Source of the DNA: Chara braunii
Lineage: Eukaryota; Streptophyta; Charophyceae; Charales; Characeae
Length of the DNA stretch: 25,850 nt
Direction of reading: 5' to 3'
NCBI GenBank assembly: GCA_003427395.1
Contig: BFEA01000047.1
Span: 3,644,862 to 3,670,711, forward strand
Made by a program: the position numbers and the translations under genes. Positions 1-9,318 of this stretch are shown here, in pieces. Numbering within the stretch: the first letter of the stretch is position 1; each line of letters begins with the position of its first letter. The notes below the pieces were generated by a model. The model made no database searches and was not told the origin of the DNA. It saw nothing but the letters and a program-made list of their open reading frames with translations.

Positions 1-530
1 TTTCCCTCCAGGAATCGTCTTTGCCGCGCGGAGAAAATGTGGGCAGAGGTAGAGGGCAGAGAAGAGGCGGGCAGAGGAGGACAGGAGGTGCGTGGAGGCC
101 GAGGGGAGGTTGGCGCGCACAGCGGGATGTGCAGCGGATGGCGGGAGGAGTCGGACGCAAGGTGGGCGGAGGGCAACGGGAGATGGGAGATCCCAATGGT
201 GGAAGGGAAGTGGGCGGAGACTAACAGGAGGTCGTTGGAGGTGGAGAGGAGGTCGTCGGAGACCGGGGGGAGGTGGGCGCACACTGTTAAAAAAGAAAAA
301 GAAAAAGAAAAAGGGCGGGCAACGAGATGGTGGATGTGCAGGCAGAGGAACAGAGCCTAGAGGAGAGGTGAGCAGAGGTGGAGGAGAAGTGGCGAAGGCA
401 GAGAGGAAAGAGAGAGAGGACATGGCAGGAGGAGGCGGATGGGAGGTGGACGGAGGTTGAGGGGAGATTGGCCATCCCAATGGTCGGAGGGAGGTGGGCG
501 GTGTCGTACCACATACCCTTACAAAGGCAT
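1..530. repeat. Purine-rich degenerate minisatellite, left block
   Basis: The stretch is dominated by G and A on the + strand, with recurring cores such as GGTGGGCGGAGG, GGAGGTGG and GAGAGGAG. It belongs to the same family as the larger block at 11990-13690. It contains one copy of a junction module (272-340) in which GGTGGGCGCACAC is followed by an (AAAAAG)n tract and then GGCGGGCAACGAGATGG; related modules sit near 11993 and 12580. Several frames are open here on both strands, but the translations are Arg/Gly/Glu- or Pro/Ser-rich with no domain, as expected from composition alone. I see no gene. Confidence 0.8.
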
Positions 531-1450
531 TTGGCGTTTTTTCTGCAAGTCACATTAGTGCAGCCTCGTCCGGTCGACGGTGTGCATACGGGAGGAAGTT
601 TAGGCCCTCGCCGGGGTGAGCGCCGCGCTCGGGGTATGGATGGCAAGGCGCGACCAAGCGCAGCCTTGGTGTGCGCGGCGTCGCGGACTAGTGGGATGCA
701 CGACGTTTATTCTCAGTTCTATTATTTATTTATTTATCTACTTTTATTGTTTTCTAAGGTCCTAGCTCGGTGATAGAATTTGAGGCCGACACAGGGACCA
801 ACGAACATGGCTCAGTTGTTATGCCGCAGGACATGAGTAGTCGGACCTTGACCACACGCATCTTTTCGGCGGGGCCGTTCGGGTGCTCCTGTGTGTCTGG
901 GATGCCGACAAAATTCCGCTATCCTACCTGCGTTGAAACACGGACGGAGAAGGTCAACGTGCATGAAGATCGGTGGGTGCCTGGCCCACGGCTCAGAGGA
1001 AACCATAGTGGGGGGGGGGTCCGTGGTCGTGGCTTCCTTTGTTTCCCGTTTGGAGAGTGTCGGTAGCCTAAAAGTGGAAGGAAGTTGGAGGATCATGTTC
1101 CGAGCGGGCCTGTCGGGCCGCAACTCGAGGGTGGCGGAGGCTGTTGTGGGTGTACAGTCCGCACCCACCAACTGCTGTAAGCATGCCCCTTGGGACATGA
1201 AAAGGGGGGTGATGAGCTGCCTGGGCGCAGTCGGTGGGCGCACCAGAGCGACGCCGCAGGCTGCAGTGGGCGGCCACACAGAACCCTCCCCGCTTCGGTC
1301 CTCAAAGTCTCACATGAATATCTGCTACTACCACCAGGACCTGTGTTTGGGCATGCCTTACCGGGGCTCAAGCTATGTAGGCTCCGCCGGGGGGCAGGGA
1401 GTGTTTGTGGAGTGGCACATCGAAGGTTGGGAGTGCTTGTGAGACAACGC
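531..1450. other. Unassigned intergenic sequence with overlapping open frames
   Basis: Mixed-composition DNA of moderately high GC. Frames at 891-1442 (+, 183 codons) and 812-1279 (-, 155 codons) are open across the same bases. Neither translation shows a domain, repeat, signal peptide or family that I recognise, and mutual overlap of long frames on opposite strands is typical of GC-rich non-coding DNA. A short TTTA-rich stretch lies at 720-750. If either frame were real, the + frame would be the candidate, but I cannot support it. Confidence 0.4.
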
Positions 1451-2457
1451 AAAGAGAGCTAGGGAGGAACGCAGTGAGCGGATCTGCCAGTTTGACTTGG
1501 GCATAGGGGCGGAAGACTGTTCGTGATGTGTAGTGGTCGGTTCACTCCTAGGTTTCCCACAGGAGGGGGCTAGAGCCCGGTCGGACGCCGATGCGAGGCT
1601 GGCTGCTACAGAGCGTAGTAGAAGGGCACAGGACACTATGGCAGAGCGCAGCAACGCGGATCTGTAGACTGCCAAGCTGAAACTTTGCGTACGGGGGCGA
1701 AGGACGGATCGAACCGCCTAGTGGCTGGTTCTTTAGAAGTTCCTTCAGGTGCTGAAGCAGTCGGACCAGCCGTTGCGGTAGGCCCTCTGTAAGCCTGTTG
1801 CGACCAGACAGTGCGTTAGTAGAGAAGAAAGATGGGCGCAGAAGTGGCGGAGAGTCCGAATAAAGAAGCAAGTGAATGAATCTGGATGGGAACCGTGTCG
1901 GGGTGCATTTGGTGGAAATGGCAATGGGAAGAGGGTTGCCGTGGGAAGAGAAAGCGATATCCTGCTCGTTTCTATTTGATCGAAACGAGCGGGGAAAAGT
2001 GGTAGGAAGGGGTTTTTCACCGAGGCGAGCTTAGTGGTGACGTTAGTTTCGATTCTATATTAGTAAAATTAGAGTTAGTAGAGAAATAAAGTCCACGGAG
2101 CTATGGCGGAGAGGGAAGAAGGTGGGAGAGAAAAGTCTGAATCTCGCTCGATCCTCGATGGATTCGAGCGAGATAAGATGCTAAACTGGGGTATCTGGGT
2201 AGGGCGAATGTGATGGCGAAGTCAGGTTTTGCAGTTGGTCAGGGGGTTAGTCGATAAGTGAGGTTGGAGCTGCGCGAAGATGTCGGGGCGTACAGCGGTG
2301 GAGGGAGTAGAAACTTTCTATGTTCGTCGTTCCTTAGTCATTTTGGGCAAGCACAGATGCGTTTTGAAGGTTTTGGAGTGCTGCAAATCCGATAGCGCGG
2401 TTAGAATTTGCAAAAAGGTGGTGGTTCTTGTGAAATAGGAAAGTGAAGCTGCGCCCG
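1451..2457. other. Unassigned sequence with two strong perfect hairpins
   Basis: No coding evidence. Two foldbacks stand out. GCTCGTTTC (1964-1972) pairs perfectly with GAAACGAGC (1982-1990) across a 9-nt loop. ATCTCGCTCGA (2141-2151) pairs perfectly over 11 bp with TCGAGCGAGAT (2164-2174) across a 12-nt loop. Perfect stems of 9-11 bp with such short loops are rarely expected by chance in 1 kb. They resemble the hairpins crowding 6.8-9.0 kb, but no loop sequence is shared. Confidence 0.6.
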
Positions 2458-2482
2458 AAAAAAAAAAAAAAAAAAAAAAAAA
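2458..2482 (+). repeat. A25 homopolymer tract
   Basis: An uninterrupted run of 25 A on the + strand. It could be the poly(A) end of a retroposed transcript inserted in + orientation, but I could not identify a target-site duplication or a recognisable transcript body upstream. It may equally be a slippage expansion. Confidence 0.6.
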
Positions 2483-3292
2483 CTATTGAAGTGCCAATGT
2501 ATCCTTTCATGTTCAGGCAGAAGATTCAAGTCGATTTCGTTCAATCTAGCAGTGAAAGTAGCCACTGTTTATCTCTCTGCGTGTTTGATGACAAGGAGAG
2601 CAGGGGAGGTTGAAGAAACAGGGTTTGAGGAGAGAGGTGTAAAGGGAAGGGAAATCTCACCTGCCCGCCCGCGTTGTGTCGCCAAGTCGTATGAACCTAG
2701 TCGGGATTTCGACCAGGAATTTTTTATATTCGGAATGATGAAGAACAGGCTGGGCAGAGTTGGGGATGCCTAACTTACTCAAGCCTCGGGAGAAGTGGGC
2801 AAGGTAGGAGCTGAAGTCGAAGTTCTCGAGGCTGGACAACCCGGATTTGCGCTTGGATTAGGATGAGAGGTTGGTAGAGAGGAGAGGTTGCGCGGAGAAG
2901 GCAGGTGTGTCGTGGTTAAAAAGAAGTGGGCGAAGCCGAGAAAGGAGGGTGACGGAAAGAAGGGATCACCTACCTGCTATGCGTTCGACTCGGACTCAGT
3001 GATCCTCGTTATTGTCATAACCATTGGGTTCGTCAAAATGATCCCTAAGCAACTCATGGTAACCGGGCGCGGTCGTAATAACGGAGGTGTTCGATCGGGA
3101 AACTGGTTTCACGATGGGAGTACCCCTGTCCGCGTTCCAACGAAAGATTCATTCGAATTTCGCTCATGCTAGCAATGGAGGTGCTGCATTACTCAGCATG
3201 TTGGCCAAATGCCTCAGGTTGTAAGCGGTGCTGCAGCTGCATGCTCAGTACGAGAGAGAGAGGGAGAACGAGTGTGCAAGCCTTGTCGAACA
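2483..3292. other. Unassigned sequence, nothing recognised
   Basis: About 800 bp with short open frames on both strands (for example 2486-2773 and 2888-3172 on +). None has a recognisable domain or convincing composition. I see no RNA gene or terminal repeat here. Confidence 0.4.
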
Positions 3293-3380
3293 GGTTTGTT
3301 TGCAGTCAATCGAGCCGGCAGGCGACCTGTTTTGCAGCCAATCGAGCTAGCGGGCACAGTTGTTTGCACTCCGGGGGCAG
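3293..3380 (+). repeat. Short imperfect tandem repeat, period 32
   Basis: Three diverged units are anchored by TTTGCA at 3299, 3331 and 3363, an exact 32-bp spacing. Units one and two share CAATCGAGC followed by an (A/G)GCGGG-like end; the third diverges after TTTGCACTCC. This is a small local duplication. Confidence 0.6.
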
Positions 3381-4159
3381 GCCTGGGAAGCCGCCCGGGC
3401 GGAGGGGAAGGAGTATGGGTAGGTGAACACGGTCTGTTCGCAATGTTCTGCTCTAAGGTACTTAGATGGGGAGCACATCTGCTGTGATTTAGAGGACTGA
3501 GGGCCGTCCCTGAAGTAGAATAGACAGGTGCAACGTTGACAAGAACAGGCAGTGGCACTGCTCCTCTTTGCTTGCGTGTATCAGCGATACAGGGCAGTCG
3601 CCACCACTGCAGGTGGCCATGACACATTGAGATGTTGCATGCCGCTGTGCCTACGGTCCTCACTAAAGGCTATCGGGCACTATTGCCTACGGCAGTTGGG
3701 ATGCTGCGTTGAGGATGAGCCTTTAGCATGCTAAACTGCCTCCACTTATTGAGCTCCGCTTTCGCTATGCATTGTTGAGGTGTGTCGTTGCTGCGCATAA
3801 TTGTTAAACACGCAGTTTCCTGCAGAGTCCCCACTGGTTTCTCTGCATATCGAGTAAAGCACAAAGATACACCCATTTAGGGCCGCGTAGCAGCAATTTT
3901 GTAAGAAGTGGCGGCGTCGTGGCGTCAGACTTCTGTGAAAGGATCATCGCTGTAATTTGGAGAGTTCTCGAGTCAACGGATAGCGGTTTGACTTCGGTTG
4001 GCTTAAGTTGCTGTATATTTGGCCACCATTGCGGGGCCCTCAGGCACTTGAAGATTACAAGGCCCTCTCCTGAGAGTTGAGTTGTCCCCCTCTTGTATCT
4101 CGAGCCTCTGAAACCCCTGCTTCTATCCTTCTTACTCTAAGTCTAGTCTGTGGTTACGA
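3381..4159. other. Unassigned sequence with one long-loop inverted repeat
   Basis: No gene recognised. TAAAGGCT (3664-3671) is perfectly complementary to AGCCTTTA (3718-3725), enclosing a 46-nt loop. A smaller stem, GCCACC/GGTGGC, occurs near 3600-3616. Short frames such as 3552-3734 carry no recognisable product. Confidence 0.4.
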
Positions 4160-4625
4160 GAGGAAGGCAGCTGGCGGTCGAGCGCATCGGCCCCCGCGAG
4201 AGCGAGAGCCCTCCCGGCTATGTCACACAGGAGTTAAAACGAAACAAAACCAAGGGACAACTTAGGACGATGCATAAATAATTTCGCGAACCGCCCAAAC
4301 GGACGCGGTTGCATTGTCCCTTCTCCGCTCTAGCCGGGTGCGCCAACTGTACATCCCGCGGTCCCCTACGACAGGATAGGTTCGCAGGGCACATCTTACC
4401 TTCCCTAAGGGGCTGTCACCACCCTCAGGGGCGTATCCCTACCGAGCTATTGACCCATGTGCGAAAGCTTTTACACGCAATTGTAGAGGTAGGTCAGTCG
4501 AGGGCGTTTGCTCGCTCGCTGGAGTATAGGTACGCTTGGTTAACGCCAAGTGGACCCGAGCGTTGCCCGTCCCCTAGGGCGCTGACCTCCTAGGTACGGA
4601 CGAACGTCGGTCGACTAGGACGGTC
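4160..4625 (+). repeat. Dispersed ~460-bp element, copy 1 (inverted relative to 11540-11985)
   Basis: Aligning this stretch with the reverse complement of 11540-11985 by eye gives a series of collinear matches: GTCGAGCGCATCGG near the start, CCCTCCCGGC, a CAGGAGT block, GTGCGCCA, CCCCTACGACAGGATAGG, CTGTCACC, GGCGTATCCCT.CCGAGCTA, AGTCGAGGGCGTTT and finally GTCGGTCGACTAGGACG. Divergence is substantial and indels are present, so the copies are old. It is probably a solo LTR or another non-autonomous element. I see no coding capacity that holds in both copies beyond a short frame (4309-4593) paralleled at 11657-11887. Confidence 0.7.
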
Positions 4626-5870
4626 TCAACCAAACGCGAAACCCACAACATTATCCTCATCCCTTCAACACACGGTCGAAAGAAATAAAATAAAACATTC
4701 GCATATACTTACATTATAAAAATTCAACCGTTGACCATCTCAGGTCAAACACCACAAAACAATCATGCAACCGTCAACAATAAGTTGGCTATCGACGATA
4801 ATATAGATGTAGCCGACTGGGTAGTCGGCTGCCTTAGTTTGACTTGATGAGACGGGTTGCCAAAGTCGTCAATTTCAGCCTACTGTCAACCAGAGACTCA
4901 ACACACACACCCGCCTTCATCCGTTTCCAATCTCTTCAGGTGACAGGCTACTTTGCGGTTGATTCTTGATCAGGGGCATTGCTTGAAGTGTTGCACGCCT
5001 CTCCCTCTAGGAAGTGGTCTGGGGTACTCCTCCTCCTCGTCCGAGCACAAGACTCGGATCTCAGAAGTCGGGCCGTCTCCACCGAATCGGCAAGCACCCC
5101 CCCGTAGAACGGTCCACTCCGGGTCGATGACAGGGTCGGCTCCGAAAGCAACGAACCCCCGCCCCAGATGCTTCCTAGAGATAGAAGATGTATTTACTGC
5201 AAGCGACCCTCATATATTCTTCATTTCTCCAAAGTCCAAGGTAACTTAGACGAAAAAAATTCAGAGGAGACAGAAAATGAGAATTATTTGGACAGGTACC
5301 GGAAGATAAGGTTATTCGGGATAGAATAGGTCAACCCTCGGGAAAAGTAAGTCCATTTGACCTTTTTCCGCGTAATTTCAACCGGATTCATTCTACGACA
5401 CACACTGAATAATCTTTTTTAAAACAACGTCTTTTTGACACGCAGGCAGGTAAGAGGTAGAAAGAAAACAATCCTTTCATCTTCCCGAATAGGCATAATC
5501 TATCTCCTCTGCAAGCATCCTTCTACCTACCTGCACAACATGCATAGAAAACAAGTTCAAAAGAAAACAGTACAATCCCAGACTCACGTCAGACCTCCCC
5601 ACTCACATGCATGACTCACATAACTTTCTCTACCTTTCTTTCGAACGTTCAAATGAACAGGGTCAAGCAAAGTGCGGGTACGCACAGGTGTGAAGGGATA
5701 TCTGAATCGTTCAACTGACCTTGAGTGAATTTCTTGAAGGCTCACCCAAGAAAGCCAAATATTTTCTCAAGAGCCGTGGCCCGCACAACCCATGTTGCGG
5801 CCATTCACAAGGATAGCCACACTCTCCCTTAGGTACCACCACTGACCCAGACTCCGCTCACCAATCCAGA
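4626..5870. other. Unassigned AT/CA-leaning sequence
   Basis: No gene recognised. One clean hairpin is present: AGCCGACT (4811-4818) and AGTCGGCT (4823-4830), 8 bp around the tetraloop GGGT. The remainder (5260-5870) has low coding potential and no obvious repeat. Confidence 0.4.
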
Positions 5871-6241
5871 AGTGAGCTCGCCGTTTGAACAAAGTGCTCC
5901 CCTCTCAAATCCCACACAGTCTCAGCGACACTTTCTTCCCAAATATAGCGTCACCTCAATCCGCCAAATACCAAGTCAGGTCACCACACGCCTGCCGCAA
6001 TACTTGGCGGCCCCGGACTTAAACCCCGACCGTTCAACGTGCCGCAAAAAAATAACAACAGCCTTGACAATTCCTGCAGGTGCCGCATGTCGCAACGCCC
6101 TCAACGAGACGACCGCCACATCCTAGCGGCACGACACCCCCACTGTTTCAAGAAGCATTTCCACCTCGGCGGTACCGTCCCTGCGGCAACGTCCACTTCC
6201 CCTTCTTGTAGCCCTGTCACGGTGCAAAACACTGTCTCCAC
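5871..6241. other. Unassigned flank of the 54-bp minisatellite
   Basis: Short frames (5872-6126 and the start of 6039-6536) run into the minisatellite. No domain is visible and no separate repeat was recognised. I treat this as non-coding. Confidence 0.35.
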
Positions 6242-6485
6242 AAAATTCGGCAGCGCCCTCGCCGTACTGCCAAGAAAACCCGCGCTGCTGCCGCAAAATT
6301 TCGGCAGCGCTTCCGCCATACCGCCAAGAAAACCAGCGCTGCCGCCGCAAAATTTCGGCAGCGCTTCCGCCGTACCGCCAAGGAAGCCAGCGCTGCTGCT
6401 GCAAAATTTCGGCATCGCTTCCGCCGTACCGCCAAGAAAACCAGCGCTGCCGCCACAAAATTTCGGCAGCGCTTCCTCCTACTCA
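6242..6485. repeat. 54-bp minisatellite with inverted-repeat units
   Basis: Four full units plus a partial fifth begin with AAAATTTCGGCAGCGCT or close variants (near 6242, 6296, 6350, 6404 and 6458), a period of exactly 54. Each unit carries complementary arms: CGGCAGCGCT and AGCGCTGCCG (6302-6311 with 6335-6344 is a perfect 10-bp pair), with an A/C-rich loop of about 23 nt containing CCGCCAAGAAAACC. Because 54 is a multiple of 3, frames remain open on both strands, giving an 18-residue repeat with NFGSAS and PPRKPALPP on the + strand. Openness in several frames argues against coding. The minus-strand text GAAGCGCTGCCGAAATTT recurs exactly at 10361-10378. Confidence 0.85.
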
Positions 6486-6806
6486 AGAAAATCCGTTGCC
6501 GCACGGCCCAACCCAGCTACACCCTTGCGGCTATAGCTCCTCCCACAGCCTGCAGCACAGCACAAGAGGTGGGGCAAGAAGCTCCCAGCCTCTAGCTATG
6601 GCTGCCTCCTCCTTCCTCCAAGTGCTCCTGCAGACCTCCAGCACTTCGCCTCATTACTCCAGCAGCCAGCCAGCCAACATCTACTCAAGTAGAATGCCCC
6701 AGCAGCATTGCCACAAGTGTGAGGCTGCTGGGTGGCAGGCTAGCTTTTATAGCTGGTTGAAGGCTGAGGGCAGCTGCTTTGACCCCAGCCAAATCTCGGA
6801 ATAGAG
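6486..6806. other. Unassigned Ser/Gln-rich open-frame region
   Basis: A + frame at 6496-6804 (102 codons) would give a Ser/Gln/Pro/His-rich peptide without any recognised domain. Sequence includes CAGCA-type low complexity. I do not call a gene. Confidence 0.3.
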
Positions 6807-7041
6807 CCTGGCCCTTGATCAAAATCGCAAAAGGGCCAGGAAACTTGATGTTCCCCTAGGGGAACCAAGTTCTGAGTCCTGGTAATGCATTTGGCCTTCA
6901 CCCACGGCCAGACGCAATGCACAAATGGTCGTACTTAGCCATTTTTAAGCAGACTGTTGTAACCACCAGTCTGTTGTCTAATCATAGTCCAGATGCTTCT
7001 AAACTTGCATCTGGACCGAGGCCGCGGCTAGATCCGCGGCC
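6807..7041. repeat. Cluster of six adjacent hairpins
   Basis: Within 235 bp, six foldbacks follow one another. (1) 6807-6816/6831-6840, CCTGGCCCTT, 10 bp. (2) 6850-6865, GTTCCCCTAGGGGAAC, a perfect 16-bp palindrome. (3) 6886-6896/6906-6921, 11 bp with a 5-nt bulge. (4) 6950-6956/6967-6973, CAGACTG/CAGTCTG, 7 bp extendable by wobble. (5) 6987-6996/7007-7016, GTCCAGATGC/GCATCTGGAC, 10 bp. (6) 7020-7027/7034-7041, GGCCGCGG/CCGCGGCC, 8 bp. Spacing is about 35-40 nt and stems do not overlap. This is far denser than chance and suggests selection on folded RNA or single-stranded DNA. Confidence 0.75.
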
Positions 7042-7384
7042 GTTTCTCCCCTTTTTTTTTTTCAACTTCCCATCCCCTTTTTTTTTTTTTTTTCATTTCC
7101 CTTTTTTTTCTTCTCTAGAGCAGGGGCAGCTCGTCGTTTGAAAAACAAACGAGCACAACCCCCCCCCCAGTCATCTCACAGAGTCGAACTAAAGTCAAGC
7201 TCAGCAGGGCTCTCTTTTCCCCCTTTGCCCGCGCCCGTACCCGGACGCTTTCCGCGCCAGGTTCGGGCGCACAGGCAACCACTGCAGCCCGTCTCAAAGT
7301 TCAACGGGAGCAAGCAGCTGGTCCCTCTCTCTCTCTCTCTCTCTGAACCTGGTCGCCTAGGGCGGCCCATTCGCTGCCCATGGG
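7042..7384. other. Poly-pyrimidine tract and hammerhead upstream region
   Basis: 7048-7118 is T/C-rich with several T runs. It is followed by an imperfect foldback (about 7126-7152, CGTTTG/CAAACG flanked by CTCGT and AGC) and a CT microsatellite (7325-7344). This is the 5' flank of the hammerhead ribozyme at 7385. No gene. Confidence 0.5.
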
Positions 7385-7441
7385 CAGACTGTCGGGGTTC
7401 AACCCCCTGATGAGTCGGTGAAGGTCCGAAGAAACAGTCTG
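7385..7441 (+). ncRNA. Type III hammerhead ribozyme, near-canonical
   Basis: The self-cleaving motif is complete. Stem III pairs CAGACTG (7385-7391) with CAGTCTG (7435-7441). U7392 would pair with A7434, and C7393 is the cleavage nucleotide of a canonical GUC triplet. Stem I is GGGG-TTCAA-CCCC (7394-7406). The core CTGATGA occupies 7407-7413, stem II pairs TCGG (7415-7418) with CCGA (7426-7429), and GAAA follows at 7431-7434. The only core irregularity is G7414 opposite A7430 at the 10.1/11.1 position, normally G-C. Closure of all three helices with stem III open-ended is the type III topology known from plant viroid-like RNAs and LTR retrozymes. Cleavage would fall after 7393. I infer activity but cannot show it. 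Confidence 0.88.
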
Positions 7442-7521
7442 GCGCAGTCAGTTCGCCCTTCCCCCTACTACCCTGCATGGAGCCGCCCGTAGGCGGCAAA
7501 TACATTCGCCCACCCTTAGAT

Positions 7522-7573
7522 GGGCTGCTGGGGCAACGCCCCCTGATAGTCTATGGAAGTCCGACGAACAGTC
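7522..7573 (+). pseudogene. Degenerate hammerhead ribozyme copy
   Basis: This lies 136 bp downstream of the first ribozyme and aligns with it in the same order. Stem I is well kept (GGGGC 7530-7534, loop AAC, GCCCC 7538-7542) and is followed by CTGAT at 7543. The core then lacks two bases, reading CTGATAG instead of CTGATGAG. The GAAA of the 3' core has become GAAC, and the stem III strand GGGCTGC only partly matches ACAGTC. Flanks also correspond: GGCGCAGTCA after copy 1 and GTGCGCAGTCA after copy 2. It looks like a tandem monomer remnant that can no longer cleave. Confidence 0.7.
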
Positions 7574-7619
7574 GTGCGCAGTCATATCTGCCTGTTCGTC
7601 TGAAACGAACGGGTACCAA

Positions 7620-7750
7620 AAGCAAAAAAGAAAACAAAAAAAACAAGAACAAAATCTAAACCAAATCTAAAAAGGAAATCAAGAAAAAAATCTAAGCAAA
7701 ATCTAATAAAGAAGAAAATTAAAAGGACGAAAAAAAAAGGAAGATCCTAC
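7620..7750 (+). repeat. A-rich low-complexity tract
   Basis: Interrupted A runs with AAATCTAAA-type sub-repeats follow the hammerhead pair, mirroring the T-rich tract at 7048-7118 on their other side. It could be the A-rich end of a retroelement or simple low-complexity DNA. Confidence 0.5.
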
Positions 7751-7861
7751 CTCGATCTGAAGGGGCTGCCCAAAAACGGGCGCCCGTTACTTTTCGTGGG
7801 GACACTAAGTCCCTGTCACTTCTCCCTGCACCAGATGGCGCTTCGTTCTAGTTTCAGTTTA

Positions 7862-7912
7862 GTTTGTTTGTTTGTTTGTTTGTTTGTTTGTTTGTTTGTT
7901 TGTTTGTTTGTT
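7862..7912 (+). repeat. (GTTT)n microsatellite
   Basis: About a dozen tandem GTTT units, read as a Phe/Val/Cys/Leu repeat in open frames. Simple tandem repeat. Confidence 0.9.
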
Positions 7913-7927
7913 TTTTTCTTTCCCTTT

Positions 7928-8404
7928 CCGTTGGCTTATGCCAACGGTCACGTCATGTCGTGGCATAGCCACGACCTGCTGGTCGAGATCCTCCTTGGGA
8001 AAGGATAGGATCGAGCTCCTAAATCTAGACGCGTTTCAAGGAGAGATGCGGGGGAGTAGTTCAATCTCGCTTCTCTGCATCTCTTTCTTTTTTCTCTCTG
8101 TTTTTTTTTTCTTTTCAAAAAGAAAAAAAAAAAAACACCATTTCTCGATCTACGCGTGTCACCCTCACCTAGGGGCCAAGCTAATCTCGGCGCGGCTGAT
8201 TTCAGCCGCGCGATCTCAAAGATCCCACGACCGAAAATCGGCCGCGGCCTTCCTCACACAATGGGCTGCTCCAAAAGGAGCTAGCCCGGTAGTGCAGTTA
8301 GTCAGGTTCGATCCCCATGTCTGCGGGGCGATAATCTGGCGACGGTACCTACTGGGCTAGCTCCTTTTCACATCAAGAAATGAGCTGCCCTTCTATACGA
8401 AGGG
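7928..8404. repeat. Second dense hairpin region, including a 20-bp foldback
   Basis: Successive perfect stems are CCGTTGGC/GCCAACGG (7928-7935/7940-7947, 4-nt loop), GTCGTGGC/GCCACGAC (7957-7964/7968-7975, 3-nt loop), GATCCT/AGGATC (7987-7992/8007-8012) with an inner CCTT/AAGG, GCGCGGCTGA/TCAGCCGCGC (8190-8199/8202-8211, 2-nt loop), and CCCTTC/GAAGGG (8388-8393/8399-8404). The longest is a 20-bp stem, 8273-8292 with 8349-8368, containing a single G-U wobble. Its 5' arm overlaps the 3' half of a shorter hairpin (8263-8287), so the two folds are mutually exclusive. T/A-rich tracts lie at 8095-8140. No coding evidence. Confidence 0.75.
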
Positions 8405-9318
8405 TTTCCGATGCCCAGCAGGCCCCCCTCCGACGCCTAGCAGGTTGTGCCAACTAAGCCGGCTTGCTGTCGTGGCTGGCAGGCGGGGTCGACAACCGAC
8501 AACCTTATCGACTGCCCTACCCAGCCGGCCCCGACACCTTCAACCTCGGTCCTCGGCGCAAAAGCCCTGTGGACCCTAAACCGTTCCTTCACGCCGCGGT
8601 CCATCCTTACCGCTGCGACCCCTTTCTAGCCCACTTAGGCTCTGAATCGCGCGGCTTAACAGCCGCACGACCTTATTATAAGTAGGGTAGGCTCAACTTT
8701 AGTTTCCCCACGACCGCACACTACTGCGGCCTTGTCGAGACCCGTGGATGACAGTGCCGACTACCGCTATCCCGCGAGGACGTCGATGCCGCCCTACGTC
8801 AACGACGTCAGGTTCTAAAAGGTTTAGGTCTCTCAGTCATAGCGTTGGTCTGAGTAACTTTGGCAACGTCAATCTCATCAAGTCGTCCAATTTTAGTGAA
8901 TAGGTCAGACGGCGTCCGACGTTGAAAAACACGGGCAGATACCCTTGTCAGGGTTTCTGCCCCGACAGCGGGATTGCAACCCGTAGAACCGCGTCAAGAC
9001 TCTGTGGGGAGTCTGCCCACCAATTGCGAGAGCTCTGCCGGAACTCAGGAGGAGTTCTAGAGAAACTGAGAGGTAACAATTAAATTCCCTCTATAAACAC
9101 AGTTATACGTTTTGACTGAGTATACTGCATGCACCTTTAATTTGACTTTTAGTTTGACTTCAGGACATAAACAAGACTTAATAAAGGAATTGTTGTGCAA
9201 ATTCAGTTTCAGTTTTTGTTGTATTGACTGAAAGCAGATTGTGGGATTGCATATGGGGGAAGGATGGGAGAAAGGCTGTTTTGCTAGAGTCTGACTGGGT
9301 CAATCAAAGGTTGGGCAA
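8405..9318. other. Non-coding stretch with further hairpins
   Basis: No gene is recognised. Short + frames at 8447-8685 have no recognised domain. Foldbacks include GCGGCT/AGCCGC near 8650-8665, an extended stem GGGCAGA plus ACCCT (8933-8945) with AGGGT plus TCTGCCC (8950-8962) around the loop TGTC, and AGACTC/GAGTCT (8997-9002/9009-9014). It bridges the hairpin region before it and the conserved-loop hairpin family after it. Confidence 0.5.

Noticed and set aside
891-1442. 183-codon + frame as a possible gene
   Set aside because: No recognisable domain, an equally long overlapping frame on the other strand, and GC-rich composition that favours open frames.
6039-6536. 165-codon frame with an 18-residue repeat
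   Set aside because: Frames on both strands stay open because the DNA period is a multiple of three; the inverted-repeat DNA structure explains the pattern better than a protein.
8290-8335. tRNA or tRNA-derived SINE suggested by GGTTCGATCCCC and TAGTGCAGTTAG
   Set aside because: The B-box-like and A-box-like elements are only a few bases apart and the T-arm does not pair; no cloverleaf can be drawn.
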